This document shows positions 1 through 10,074 of a stretch of DNA of 64,000 bases, one piece after another. The notes under the pieces are model-generated. The model saw only the letters and a list, made by a program, of their open reading frames with translations. It was not told the DNA's origin and ran no database searches. The stretch covers positions 186,001-250,000 of the forward strand of contig MBPM02000006.1 in assembly GCA_001695595.3 (NCBI GenBank), read 5' to 3'. This stretch comes from Plasmopara viticola. Taxonomy: Eukaryota; Oomycota; Peronosporomycetes; Peronosporales; Peronosporaceae. Position numbers and translations under genes: made by a program. How positions within the stretch are numbered: the stretch's first letter is position 1; each line of letters opens with the position of its first letter.

Positions 1-855
1 GGCGCCGACGGATACTCCGGCAAACCCGGCGACGTCATCTGGGCCATGGACATTTTCTCCAAATGCGTCGATAAATGCCCCGCCTCGTGCCGCCACTCGT
101 CCCGTCCCGTAAGCGGCAAGGCCGGTAATCCCCCTTCCGCTTCGGGTTCCGTCAAGCCCGGAGTATCCGTCGACGAATCCAAGAGTTTGAAACAATCCAT
201 GCCCACGGGCATCAACGCAGCGTCCAGCGTCAAAGGGTACGACGGCGGGGTACACGAAAAATCCGACAACTCTGTCTCGTCGATTGCGAGGACGGATAAA
301 ATCTCGCGATCCAGCACGTGCTCGTCACTGGAGCCTGCCACGGGCCACGCCGTTGCTGCGCGCGGTGGCGCGTCAAGGCTCGTGAACGGAGGCTCGACGC
401 TTGTCACGGAAGCATCTACAGGATGCACAAAAGCTTGAGACGGCGACGTTGCAAGAGGATCCGATACGGTCTCGGATTTTGAGCGAATTTTCGGTCTCGT
501 CGCTCGTGGCGTCACCACGCGACGCGTGCGCACGCGTGGCGTCGTGCCGAGCGCGCGCAGGGCCGTGGCCGTGGCGGTGAGGAGCGGTACGGGCTCGGAA
601 TGCGAGCGGGACCGCTGGGCCGTGGGGTACACGGGGCTACGAAAATCCATCGCCGACATGCGGGGGGTCCTCGACGCCATCAAGGGCGGGTCGGGTCGCA
701 GCGCCATGGCCGGGCGAATGGCAATGGTCCGTGGGGCATTGGGGAGCGGCAAGAAGAAGGTTTCGACCTGGAAGGAGGCAGAGCGAGCTCAGCGAGGATG
801 TGACAGGGTCGTACACTATCTAGAAGAGAGAGAGAGAGAGAGTTGCGCCACCTGA
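1..855 (+). CDS. Partial open frame with one internal TGA, unrecognised
   Basis: The frame starting at base 1 is open to the window edge and runs to a TGA at 853-855, apart from one TGA at 436-438. The first part reads GADGYSGKPGDVIWAMDIF and becomes Ser/Thr-rich. The second part is Arg/Ala-rich and ends in a Glu-Arg repeat encoded by an (AG)n tract. I recognise no domain. The stretch is much more GC-rich than most of the window. GTAAGC at 109 could be a splice donor and CTACAG at 416-421 an acceptor, but I found no intron that clearly removes the TGA and keeps frame. It may be the 3' end of a multi-exon gene whose start lies outside the window, a pseudogene, or a GC-rich chance frame. Confidence 0.3.
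825..842. repeat. (AG)9 microsatellite
   Basis: Uninterrupted AG dinucleotide repeat near the 3' end of the preceding open frame, encoding alternating Glu-Arg. A length change here would shift the reading frame and alter the C-terminus. Confidence 0.9.
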
Positions 856-1577
856 TTTTCCTTCTTCTCTTGGGCTTCTGCTTGTGCCAATTCGGGGTGT
901 TTGAGCCGTTCGTGGTGGATTAACGACCCTTCCGACCCGTACGCCTAGATTTTGGATAAAAAGAAATCAATGTCGGTGAAGGGGGGGGGGTATGAAAATC
1001 TAGCGTCTGAAGCCTTCTTCTTACCTTGGCGCAATGTTGCGCCGAGCATTTGAATTTGCGGTCAATCTCGACGGCGGATCGTCGCCGTCGTTTCTTGCGA
1101 CTCGTTGACGGGAGCCTGGTCGTTGGGTCGAGCCGCGCGGCGTTTTTTGGCGCGTCTTGGGGCTACAAGAACATTTCTCTGCAAGTGAGCGTGGATTCTC
1201 GGGGGATTTTCTACTTGGATTTTCAAAAGAAAAGGCTCGTACGGGCGTTGGGGATGCCATTTTGTTCGCACGCTGTGGCCTCGGGACGTCGATGAGGGCG
1301 CGATCGTGCTCGCGACGGGGTGCCAGCGCCTCGGCCTTGGCCTGCATGACGGGCTCGCCGGGGCAAGGAAAAGCGGGTACTTCTCTTGCCATCTGTATAC
1401 GTCTCTTCAACGTTGAAAGGTGACAGGTACTGAGATAAGACCAACTATGGTCATAATATAGTACGAGGTCGAGTAGTACATGGCTGTGCCACTTTCCGTT
1501 TAGTACTCCTATCCTGAATAGTACGCTGTAGGTCCTATACTTGTTTCCTCTGCGGTGGTTTTTTGCCGTCTCTCTAT
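856..1577. other. Intergenic, no supported gene; G10 run
   Basis: About 720 bp without a supported gene. It contains a run of ten G at 981-990. A minus-strand frame from an ATG at 1390-1392 down to 1021 (about 120 codons, Pro/Arg/Ser-rich) is open, but it looks like a composition effect and has no recognisable domain. The last 150 bp should hold the promoter of the gene that starts at 1578; no clear core motif was seen. Confidence 0.5.
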
Positions 1578-3438
1578 ATGGAGATAATAGCAGTCTACCC
1601 ATGGTGGCAACTCGTTGGAGACGACGAAGACGAGAGCGAAGGCGTGGTGCTTCGTTGCATGGAGTTTGTGCTCGCCGAAACGAATGCCTATTATGCGCAG
1701 AAACGCTTGGCGCAGAAGCTCGTGCAATACGTGAGTACCCAAGTGGTACACGACGTCATGGACGTCGTGTACGCAGCGACAATGCAAGGGGAAGAAAGAA
1801 TGGAAAAGCATGTTTTTGATCTAGAACGAATGCCACCGAAGACTTGGACCGACCGGCACGCAGTGCACAGTGTACCAAGTCGACACGCGGTGCCGAGCAC
1901 GGTACCATTCCCTGCGGTACGTGAGGAGACGAACTCACCGGATAAAGGACGATCGGGGATGCGGAAAACGAAGCGGGTAGTAGGTATACTATACACGACA
2001 AGCTTACGTTGCTGGCAGATGTACTGACAAAGGTTAATTGGTCAAGCCACGAACGCGATCGAGGTTGTAGAACGCGATGAATTGCATGCCATGACTGCCG
2101 TGCGTGCCGCTTTGAAGTGTCTTATGACGTAGCGCGGGCCTTGACAGTGTCTTTGTCTCTAGGAAAGTGTAGCGTGGCGCGAAAAGTGCCTCGCGTCGCT
2201 CCAGAAAGCCACGCAAAAGACAGACTTTGCCAAGTGGGCCGCCCTTGCGCGCGCGTTCACGGTCCCAGTCACGCGACTCGCCATGGACGTCGGCGTCATC
2301 AACGAGCCCCTTCCACACGTCGTCGACGCCATGGCGGCAATCCCCGTGAGCATGAAGACCAACGTCGAGACGTTCTCAGCAATCGTCGACCTTGCTGAAC
2401 CCGGTCGACGGTCTTCGTTGACGACTCTGCGTCGAGCGAGTCGTCCAGTGTCCTCTCCGTTCCATTCCGTGACGTTCAATTCAAAGCTTGAGGTTGCACA
2501 AAGCGTGCGTGTCCCAGCGCATCGCGTGTCTGGACCGTTCCATGCGCTCGAGTATCCGCGCTCGACGCGTCTGACGGACTCGCTTTCAGGACGTGCCTCG
2601 ATTCGAAAGTGCTCTTCAATTCAGGATGTGACTGATGGAGAATTGGAGAGCAAGTCGAGTCGAGGAGGTGCGGCTTCTGAAACGGATACGCAGGCTTGTG
2701 CATTTCCTGCTACGATCAAGGTCGCTGCCGGCGTGATCTTGGCACAGGGGGAGACGGTGATCCACGGCCCAAAGCGGGTGGACGGCCCCGCGACCATGTC
2801 TCGCACGCGGTTTATTGTACGTGAATTGCGTCCATGTAATGAATTGACGATTCTGACGAATTGAGATGGACACAGCTGCAACAACGTCTAGCTCTTGATA
2901 CGTTGGTACACGCTTCCTCGGTCAATTCGTTGCCACTTAAGAAGGAGGCTATGCTTCCTTGTGTATCGGAGAAAGGATGGCGGGATGATGAACAGGGCGC
3001 AACGGATCTGTTGCCAAGCCCTCAATTATCGCCTATAGTACCGCGAACGGTACTATTTTGGTTTTACTATTATTGGGAACGCAGTACCGTACTGACGCTG
3101 AAATTGGATCCTTGTCGTAGCATTTGAAGACTGCGCTGTCAACACCACTCCTGCGAGTCCGCTCACCTGTGGCTAGTGTCAAAGGTGGTCATCTTCGACG
3201 TTCTTGTATGACAAGTGGTGACACCGATGGATGCACGAGCGTGGACCCTCCGATGCTAAGACCAAGGACTCCACTGAAAGCCATGCCTTTAACGGCCACT
3301 ACGATGAATGGTACAGCATCGGCCAAGTACCTGCGTGAGTTTCCGAAACCACAAGCAGGAGTGGTGCACGTGATTAGCAATCAAGCGGCAGTATTACTCA
3401 GCATGCAAGAACGACCGAGCAACGCATGGCCGTCGTAG
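1578..3438 (+). CDS. Four-exon gene, unrecognised protein (about 514 aa)
   Basis: Proposed exons are 1578-1976, 2163-2816, 2876-3049 and 3121-3438, joined by introns of 186, 59 and 71 nt. Every junction is phase 0. The second intron has a strong GTACGT donor and a CACAG acceptor; the third ends in CGTAG. The first intron (donor GGGTAGTA, acceptor TCTCTAG) is the least certain. The protein begins MEIIAVYPWWQLVGDDEDE and continues with a helical segment (about residues 20-65). Exon 2 starts with another helical stretch followed by a Ser/Arg-rich, probably disordered region. No signal peptide, membrane segment or catalytic motif is visible. The gene lies head to tail with the small gene at 3689. 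It could be one gene with that neighbour if the TAG at 3436 is spliced out, but I see no good donor for this. Confidence 0.5.
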
Positions 3439-3688
3439 AAAAACCGTGGTGCTGAAAAGTGATATTTATATGTAGTAAGGGGTACGATACCCATGCGGAA
3501 TACTACGGAACTGAGGCTAATAATACTCTACTTGATATAAGTATAAGACCAGATCACGAATCGAGTCGTATGTCCCGTACCGTTTGCGGCATAAGCAACT
3601 CCGACTTGGCATGGCATCGTGGAATCTCTATCAATGCAACGGTACACATTGCACAATCTTAGATTAAGTGTGCGACTCGTGAAACACC

Positions 3689-4155
3689 ATGGAAGCTAGT
3701 TCCACCTTTGGGCGTAGTATTGACGTGGATGGCGATGAATGGATTGATTTAGGACCTGCGCGTGAAGCAAATGCCCCTCGACAAGTGCCGCTAGCGACGC
3801 GGACAACCCCGACGCTTAAAGTGCCGATTTATCAACCACATTCCAAGGCAAAGCACGAAGAAGTCAAGCAAAACACAACGAAAGGAAAAGCAGTCGACAC
3901 TCCTACCGATCAGATTGGAGAGGGTATTAAGTTGACAGTGTCACCTCAAAATTCCCTAGTAAAGTCCAAGGCAGCAAGATCAAAAGAGGTACGCGTCTGT
4001 GTCTTGAACAATTAATTTTTTTTGCATCCATTCATGCATGGTGGAATACACAGAGTTTGATGGCATTCTACCTTGGTCGGGCGAAAGAAATGGAAGAAAA
4101 GCACAGGAAAGGAGTGGCCAAACATGTAGAGGTTGCCCATGCGGCACCTGTATGA
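3689..4155 (+). CDS. Small two-exon gene, unrecognised protein (133 aa)
   Basis: Exon 1 is 3689-3988 and exon 2 is 4054-4155. The 65-nt intron has a GTACGC donor and an ATACACAG acceptor and is phase 0. The protein starts MEASSTFGRSIDVDGDEWID, continues with a Lys-rich, low-complexity middle, and ends in a short charged helix (FYLGRAKEMEEKHRKGVAKH). No family was recognised. The length, polar composition and terminal helix suggest a small soluble protein. The gene ends only 58 bp from the 3' end of the convergent golgin gene. It might be the 3' part of the gene ending at 3438. Confidence 0.5.
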
Positions 4156-4213
4156 ATATATTTTCATTTTGCGATAGTATTTTTGAATATTAAATTATAA
4201 TCGTGGTGGTATA

Positions 4214-5937
4214 TTATTTTTCTCTGGCCGCTTCGTCGAGCAGAAATTGCGACCACATATCTGCAAAACTCTTGCCTTCGATCGCAGAAGGATCGACGAC
4301 CGAGTTTTCAGTCTCACTAGGGGCAACAAGGCCAAGGATTGAGGAGAAAAGTCCTCCCCCACCATTCCCTTCGATCGGGTAGCTTAACCCAACGCGGCGT
4401 TTTTGGTCGTCCGTAAAGTCCTGACGTAGTACTTTGTCAACACCACAGCCTGCTATATCTGATATAATACACGCACCATCATCCGCGCCATGAGTTGTAG
4501 TACTTCCCCCTTTTTTGCACTATCTATGTATGCTACCTGATCCAAGAGCATCCCAACCGCCATAATTATTGTAATTGTAAGCGACCTCCATCAATCGATA
4601 CTTTACGTACCACCAATTGAGCAGCAAGGCTTTTGTCCAATACATTGCGTTCTGCCATATATTGCATTGCAGTACTTTCAAGCGCCTTCATACCATCATA
4701 CGTTCCAATAAACCCAAAATCTCCAACCAATAAAATTTGCCATGACAAATCTCGCTTTTACCTCTCGCAGTTGATCACACTCGTGCGTTTTTTTCGCCAA
4801 TGTCTCCATCACGCGCTGTAAATCCGATTCAAGAGACGCGGGAGTAGCTCGACGCGTTTCCAACTCGTGCTTCACCTGCCTCAGCTCAGCTTCCATGGCA
4901 GCCACAGCTTCTTTCTGTGCCTTGCTATCCATTTGAAATTGATGCAGCACGCTTTCCAAAGCATTGACGTTATGCTGCAGTCGTTCGGCATCTTTCTGGG
5001 CCACTTCTTTGTCAGCTTCCGATGCCAATAATTGAGCTTCTAGATCATAGACGCGCTGGCTGTCAATTGAACGTGCATGTTCGTCGTTTTTCGCAGTGAG
5101 GACCGCCTTTTCCATCTCGTTGGCTGTTTTAAGCGTTTCAATCTCCGTCAATAGATTCAGGTACCCCTGTTCATACTCAGCAGCTCGAGAACGCGCTTCA
5201 AGCTCGTCTTCTCGTAACGTCTCCATCGCCGTCTCCAACTCGTCGATTCGAGCACGCAGCACGAGCAATTCCTTCTCATGAGCTTGGCATTGCGTGGCAA
5301 AAGCAGCAGTCTAGCACATTTTACACCAAAGTGAATAAATTTCACCCATTTGAATCGCTAATAATTGAAATCCTCGTCACCTCAGCTTGAGACTGTTGCA
5401 ACTTGTGTACGAGTCGATCATTATCTATTTCTAACTCCGATCTTTCACTTCTCTTTTCTTCCACATCATCACTATCCCTTTTAGTCTCTTGCTGGGAAGT
5501 ATCCACCTTTAACAATAAATAAATACTACATAAATCAAGGAGACAGTGAAACCAAATTATTGCACCTGTGCTGGGACTTGATCTGTGAGCTGCTCAAGTT
5601 CCCGAGCTCGAGTCTCCAGCTCAACAACCTAATTTAAAGACATTAATACATAAAAATATCTAGCGTTACTGTTCAGTAGCTACGCGACTCGTAGTACTTT
5701 GGCCTCAAGTGCGTCATTTTGTCTCTTTCGTTGCAACAAAGCCCGTTCGAGCTCGCAGATGTATTGCTCCTGCTCGTCCATTTCCAAAGCACTGGCTGGA
5801 TTGATGGGCGATGAAGGTCGCGGTGGTGGTACGTCAGTAGTCAAAGACTTTTGTACGCGCTCCTCGCTCTCTTCTTCGTGCTCATGGTCCTCTGGAGCAA
5901 CGATGTCAGCAATGCCTTCGGCAAATCGAGACCACAT
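4214..5937 (-). CDS. GRIP-domain golgin, seven exons (439 aa)
   Basis: Exons on the minus strand are 5937-5698, 5628-5566, 5506-5381, 5310-4762, 4685-4611, 4536-4477 and 4420-4214. The six introns are 69, 59, 70, 76, 74 and 56 nt, and all are phase 0. The protein starts MWSRFAEGIADIVAPEDHEH, the short amphipathic start common in golgins. An acidic linker and a long coiled coil follow (about residues 60-330, many Glu/Leu/Lys heptads). The C-terminal GRIP-type domain (about residues 335-385) contains ERNVLDKSLAAQLV, then AYIDSAKKGEVLQLMARMM, then FTDDQKRRVGL, spread over the last three exons. Established knowledge: GRIP domains bind Arl1-type GTPases at the trans-Golgi and such golgins tether vesicles. 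The GRIP motif appears only after splicing, which supports the intron model. The tail ends SFADMWSQFLLDEAAREK, also seen as a conserved-looking patch. Confidence 0.85.
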
Positions 5938-7339
5938 TGAAAAGTAATAGTAATAGTAATATTAGAAAAGATGATTTCAACCTAAAACCTCAGCCAATGA
6001 ACTGTTTTAACATGACTTTTTTTTTGCGAATAAATGGCGTGAACTCTGAAGTAACATTGAGGCACGCGCACGCTGGCATTAATATTTTTCATTTTCGTTA
6101 TCTACTTGGCTAAAGCGCCTTTGTTGCAATACCACAGACGAATTCCATGCAAATTAGGAAGCAATGTCTTCTCGCTTTCTCTTCCTCTTTTTATGACGGT
6201 GTCTGATAAATGCGATCAGACTAGAAGCTCGATTTGTTGGTCGTCAACGAGAATAAGACAATAAATCACTTAAAAAACGCGATCAAGAGGAAGGAGCCGA
6301 AAAACCTTGACGATATTGATGCTGCCAAGCTGCAACTCTAGCTAATAGAATAGGTGGCGCATGGCTCTTATACAACAAAAACCTAGTCACGTTGCTTGAA
6401 AGCAAAATTGACACTCAATTGCATTAGGAAAGCATTACATATATTACTCGCCTCCGGAAAAAATATATGAAATGACTTACCGCTGGTGCTCCAGCACTCT
6501 AAACAGAAACTCCTGGCTTCTTGAAGATTGAGTCGGTCTTCGTTCAAATCGAGTAGCGAATGCGAGGAAGAAGGGATTTCAATTATTTGAAAAACATATT
6601 CAGCGGTGCTGCGTTAATTTTATAATTCTGGGAGCTGCCACTCTACTGTTCGCGCATCTTGATTAAGCATTAAAAGTTGGATCTTCATCATTCTACGAAC
6701 CCAATGGACGACATCGGGTACTACATTGCATAACCCAATCATCTACCTTAAAGTAAGCTAGACTAAATAAAACAATGGCCATGGCGGGGTTCGTAATGCG
6801 TAAAGGAGTAAAGACGTCGAAAAGTGTGACTTACATCTCTCCACGACTCTATACTGCTATGAGGGGAGCACCTTAAAGTTGACAACCACTTTTTACGTCT
6901 TTTACCTAACGTGTTGCAATTAATTGTGAGTTGTCAATAAGTTGACAGAATATTATTTCAGCTTCGAATTTATGAAATTTATACAAGTGGGATTACGCAA
7001 TACTCTCCATTAAATCGCTCGTAAATCTTAATCCAGACAAGCGCTTGATGATCATTTCGAATCACCACATGTTGCGATCAAACGTGAGTCTTGTAGAAGC
7101 TGGCGAGCGTTTAATTGACGTAGTAAAGAAAGGGAAACGTACGGCGTTGTCAGCATGTCAACTGTTGTCTATCCACGACCCATTCGGCCTTTCCACACGG
7201 CCCTCGATCTGTATACACTACGAACCCAAGCGAGCGTGTGAATGTATACCTAGCCGTCACCACAAAACCTGCGGTAATTTCAACGTCTACTAAGACGCAA
7301 AAGCCCTGCCATTCGTGAATTCGCTCCTTTCAAAAAAGA
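5938..7339. other. Intergenic between golgin and hydrolase A
   Basis: About 1.4 kb of AT-richer DNA between two divergently transcribed genes, so it must contain both promoters. The only structure recognised is the CRN-like remnant at 6231-6427. An 81-codon frame from an ATG at 7048 to 7293 has no recognisable domain and is not called as a gene. Confidence 0.6.
6231..6427 (+). pseudogene. Crinkler (CRN) N-terminal remnant
   Basis: The translation gives HLKNAIKRKEPKNLDDID followed by AAKLQL and a stop. After a one-base frame change it gives TLANRIGGAWL. This order matches the N-terminal translocation region of oomycete CRN effectors: a ubiquitin-like stretch with a D-L-K-x-A-I-K core, then an LxLFLAK-type motif, then a GGAWL-type motif. 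The copy has no intact start, has in-frame stops, and ends at a TAG near 6427, so it is a dead fragment. No CRN C-terminal domain was recognised downstream. Confidence 0.55.
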
Positions 7340-8905
7340 ATGAGCTCAATTCTTCGAACACTCTATGGCTTGATCGCACTGCATTGTCTGGCCACGGCTC
7401 TTGACCGTCAAGTGGAAGCCTCATTGGCTCTGGCCTCTTCTGTCAAACTCCACGTCACTTCCAAACGCTCACTCTTACACGGCCAAGCTGCATTCGACGT
7501 GTTTGCCAACCCCGTCGTGTCCTTGGATGGCACGAGCATCTTCTACGATGGCTACGCGACGTTTGAGGAAGATGGCTCGACGTTCACCTACTTTTACGTC
7601 AATGGGACGGGGTACTTGACCATAAACGACGAGAGCCCCACGTGCCGTCCGTCCGATACCTTGCCCTTTGACTTGATCATCCCTGCCCTCAACGATGCCG
7701 TGGCGACGCCCCGTGCATCGATTGGGGCCGTCCCCATCCCGTGCGAAGAGGGGACGTTGTTGAAAACCAAGTTTTTCGACACAAACTTTGCCCTCTGTGC
7801 CGCCGGCGACGCGGGCTTTACGGCCTACAGCAGTGACTTGACGATCCACGTCGATTTTCTCGACGCCCCCGTCGCCCTTCCTCCACTCGACGGCGTCGAG
7901 TGCGATGCCGTGGCGACACCAGTCGTGGCCACACCGACGGTTGTCGCCTTATTAACGGGCCGCCCGCTTCCAGCCAGCACGAAGCGCCATCTCCAAGCCG
8001 CCGAGCCCATGGCCATAGACAACGCAACGTGCGCGTGCAAGTCGACGCCACGGCCGTGTATTTTTTTCCATGGCATTGGCGTCGAGCATGAACTGAGCGG
8101 GTTGCAAGACACGCCGCAACACGCCACGAGCTCGTCGGGGCGGCGCATGGGCAACATGAACGACCACGCCCCGTGCTGTACAAAGGTCAAGTATGCGGTC
8201 CTCAATACCGTGGACGCTGCGTGGACGGACGATGCGCTGCAACACAAGGTGTGCGATCGGGCAGTGGCCTTGAGCGACGACAGCGCGGCCTCGCCACGCG
8301 TGGTGACCGAGACCGTGATCGTCACGCACTCGATGGCGGGCCTCGTCCTGGCCATGGCCATTGCGACGGGGAAATGCCAATTGGGACAAGGTGCCACGTG
8401 GGTCGCGGTGAGTACCCCGATGAAGGGGACCATGGCCTCGGATTACTTTCAAAGTCTCTGTGACAAGCGCGTGCGGGACCTTACGCCCCGCTTGTTTGCA
8501 CGCCTTGGCCAGTGCCCCCTCCCACTGTCTCGCCAATCGGTCGTGTACCAGCACGGTAGGTACGCCTCGGACGCCTTGAATGCAGCGTATACGAAAGCGC
8601 AAAAGGCGTATCGAGACAATGTTGATGCGGCACTGTGCAGTGCGAGCCCCTTGGGTGTGTTCTCCGAGTACCAAGCCATCATGACCCTCACTGCGCACTT
8701 GGTGCCACACAACTCACCCGAAAACGATGCCCTCGTCGAGTTTCAGAGCTGTGCCATTGGCCTCGATGAAACCAAGTTTGGCACGAGTTACAAGGATACG
8801 TTCTACAAGGCGGAACTCAATCATGCAGACACGGCCTTCTTGACGCAAGATGGATGGTTTAAGGATTCGCAAAAGCCCAAGAAATGGTTTGAATGCCTGC
8901 TGTAG
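7340..8905 (+). CDS. Secreted alpha/beta-hydrolase-like protein, copy A (521 aa)
   Basis: A single uninterrupted frame from ATG 7340. The N-terminus MSSILRTLYGLIALHCLATA is a likely signal peptide. The N-terminal half (about 30-180) is a conserved Cys-containing domain. The C-terminal half carries an alpha/beta-hydrolase pattern: PRPCIFFHG (oxyanion strand, about 237-245), VTHSMAGL with the putative nucleophile Ser331, an acid in ENDALVEF (Asp463), and a His in LNHADTAFL (His495). Two paralogues (copies B and C) lie in this window and share the whole layout. The nucleophile elbow lacks both glycines of G-x-S-x-G. The coding sequence is clearly richer in GC, especially at third positions, than copies B and C. 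The specific substrate is unknown; lipase- or PGAP1-like esterases are the nearest analogy by pattern only. Confidence 0.8.
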   Translation: MSSILRTLYGLIALHCLATALDRQVEASLALASSVKLHVTSKRSLLHGQAAFDVFANPVVSLDGTSIFYDGYATFEEDGSTFTYFYVNGTGYLTINDESPTCRPSDTLPFDLIIPALNDAVATPRASIGAVPIPCEEGTLLKTKFFDTNFALCAAGDAGFTAYSSDLTIHVDFLDAPVALPPLDGVECDAVATPVVATPTVVALLTGRPLPASTKRHLQAAEPMAIDNATCACKSTPRPCIFFHGIGVEHELSGLQDTPQHATSSSGRRMGNMNDHAPCCTKVKYAVLNTVDAAWTDDALQHKVCDRAVALSDDSAASPRVVTETVIVTHSMAGLVLAMAIATGKCQLGQGATWVAVSTPMKGTMASDYFQSLCDKRVRDLTPRLFARLGQCPLPLSRQSVVYQHGRYASDALNAAYTKAQKAYRDNVDAALCSASPLGVFSEYQAIMTLTAHLVPHNSPENDALVEFQSCAIGLDETKFGTSYKDTFYKAELNHADTAFLTQDGWFKDSQKPKKWFECLL

Positions 8906-9372
8906 GACCCGTGACGGTTTGTGTGCACTAAGTTATTAATATTTACAGGTTGATTAGAAACCACGTTACAAAATCATCCGGCTGTATCTTATATATGAGT
9001 GTGCATCACCATAATTGCATTATCACTATTGACATCCCTTCTCAATGTCGAGACCGTAGTTTAAAAAGACATTGACGACAAACTTGATAAGAAACACTAT
9101 TCGTATCAAATTTTACAAGAAAATGCTTCGAGCAAGGTTTCCCATATTGATAGAGTCTCGCAATCCTAGGTCCATTTCTGATCACTCGCGGATCGCAGGA
9201 GCGTCTCTAGATTCACATTTAAAACTGGCCACCAATGATGAACTGTCCTACTCTCTTGAAGTGCTCGCTAGACCGGTATAGAAGCTCCATGCCACGTTGT
9301 CACTACGAACATCGGGTCATCCCTACCTATATCTTGCCACTATCCTACCACTGCCATGTTCTACTGGAATCG
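8906..9372. other. Convergent intergenic spacer
   Basis: About 470 bp between the 3' ends of the hydrolase and the minus-strand membrane-protein gene. AT-rich. No gene, repeat or RNA gene was recognised. Confidence 0.6.
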
Positions 9373-10074
9373 CTACGACTCTTTCATTTCCTCTTGTCTA
9401 CGTCGATCCTCTTCATACCCCAGAAGGATTTTTTTCTCCACATACGGCAGCACCCACTTTCCACTTACAAACAGAACAATAATCAGCCATCCAATGAGCA
9501 CCAACGTATGTTGAGGGAAAGCTCCCCACAGCATCTCTTCGACCACAATGTCGAAGAAACATTCTTTCATTGGCAACGTCGAGCCAGGACGCTGAAATCC
9601 TTCAACTTTAGCCAAGAGCGAAAATTCGACTTCAATCGTATCGTCAGATGACTCGAGACGGTATCGCACGGACTTGTGCGTGCTGAAATCTGCTGGATGC
9701 AGCCGAAGTTTGGCCGTATTCAGCCTTCTTCGACGTGGTACTTCTGTCCTCGTATCGTTGCTTGATGCATCGTTTGAGCCGTCAACGTTCAGAGCTTCCC
9801 TACTTGTCATGGACAATGGTAGCAGCACTTGCTTTAATTGCAACGTAAAGAGTGACGGCTGCGTAGCTGGATACGACACTTTGATGTCATAGATCGTGGC
9901 CGGTTGCAGGTCCAAGACGCGAAAAAGCTGCGGGACATTGTAGAACACACGCTGTGACATGAGAGCGAGCTCTGGACGCAGCTCAATTGTAGTGGAAGGA
10001 TTGCTTGTTGGCGTAGAGGTCGAGAGGGACGCTAGACAGACCAGAGGTGGGAGCACGAGCGCCAACCGGGCCAT
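9373..10074 (-). CDS. Single-pass type I membrane protein (233 aa)
   Basis: The ATG at 10072-10074 gives MARLALVLPPLVCLASLS, a convincing signal peptide. An upstream in-frame start would place 35 non-hydrophobic residues before it and is less likely. The lumenal part (about 20-190) is beta-rich with an Arg stretch (PRRRRLNTAKLRL). A membrane segment near the C-terminus (HTLVLIGWLIIVLFVSGKWV) is followed by a short charged cytoplasmic tail, KKILLGYEEDRRRQEEMKES. The pattern recalls uncharacterised signal-peptide plus C-terminal-TM proteins of other eukaryotes, but I cannot name the family. No stops or frameshifts. The ER or plasma membrane is the likely location. Confidence 0.7.
   Translation of the reverse strand: MARLALVLPPLVCLASLSTSTPTSNPSTTIELRPELALMSQRVFYNVPQLFRVLDLQPATIYDIKVSYPATQPSLFTLQLKQVLLPLSMTSREALNVDGSNDASSNDTRTEVPRRRRLNTAKLRLHPADFSTHKSVRYRLESSDDTIEVEFSLLAKVEGFQRPGSTLPMKECFFDIVVEEMLWGAFPQHTLVLIGWLIIVLFVSGKWVLPYVEKKILLGYEEDRRRQEEMKES

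Noticed and set aside
1021..1602. 193-codon minus-strand frame
   Set aside because: Biased Arg/Pro/Ser composition in GC-rich DNA, no domain, overlaps the promoter side of the gene at 1578; most likely a chance frame.
7045..7293. 82-codon plus-strand frame before hydrolase A
   Set aside because: No domain, no signal peptide, no similarity to the rest of the window.
7818..8710. Long minus-strand frames under hydrolase A
   Set aside because: They are mirror frames of a GC-rich real gene with a signal peptide and catalytic motifs on the plus strand.
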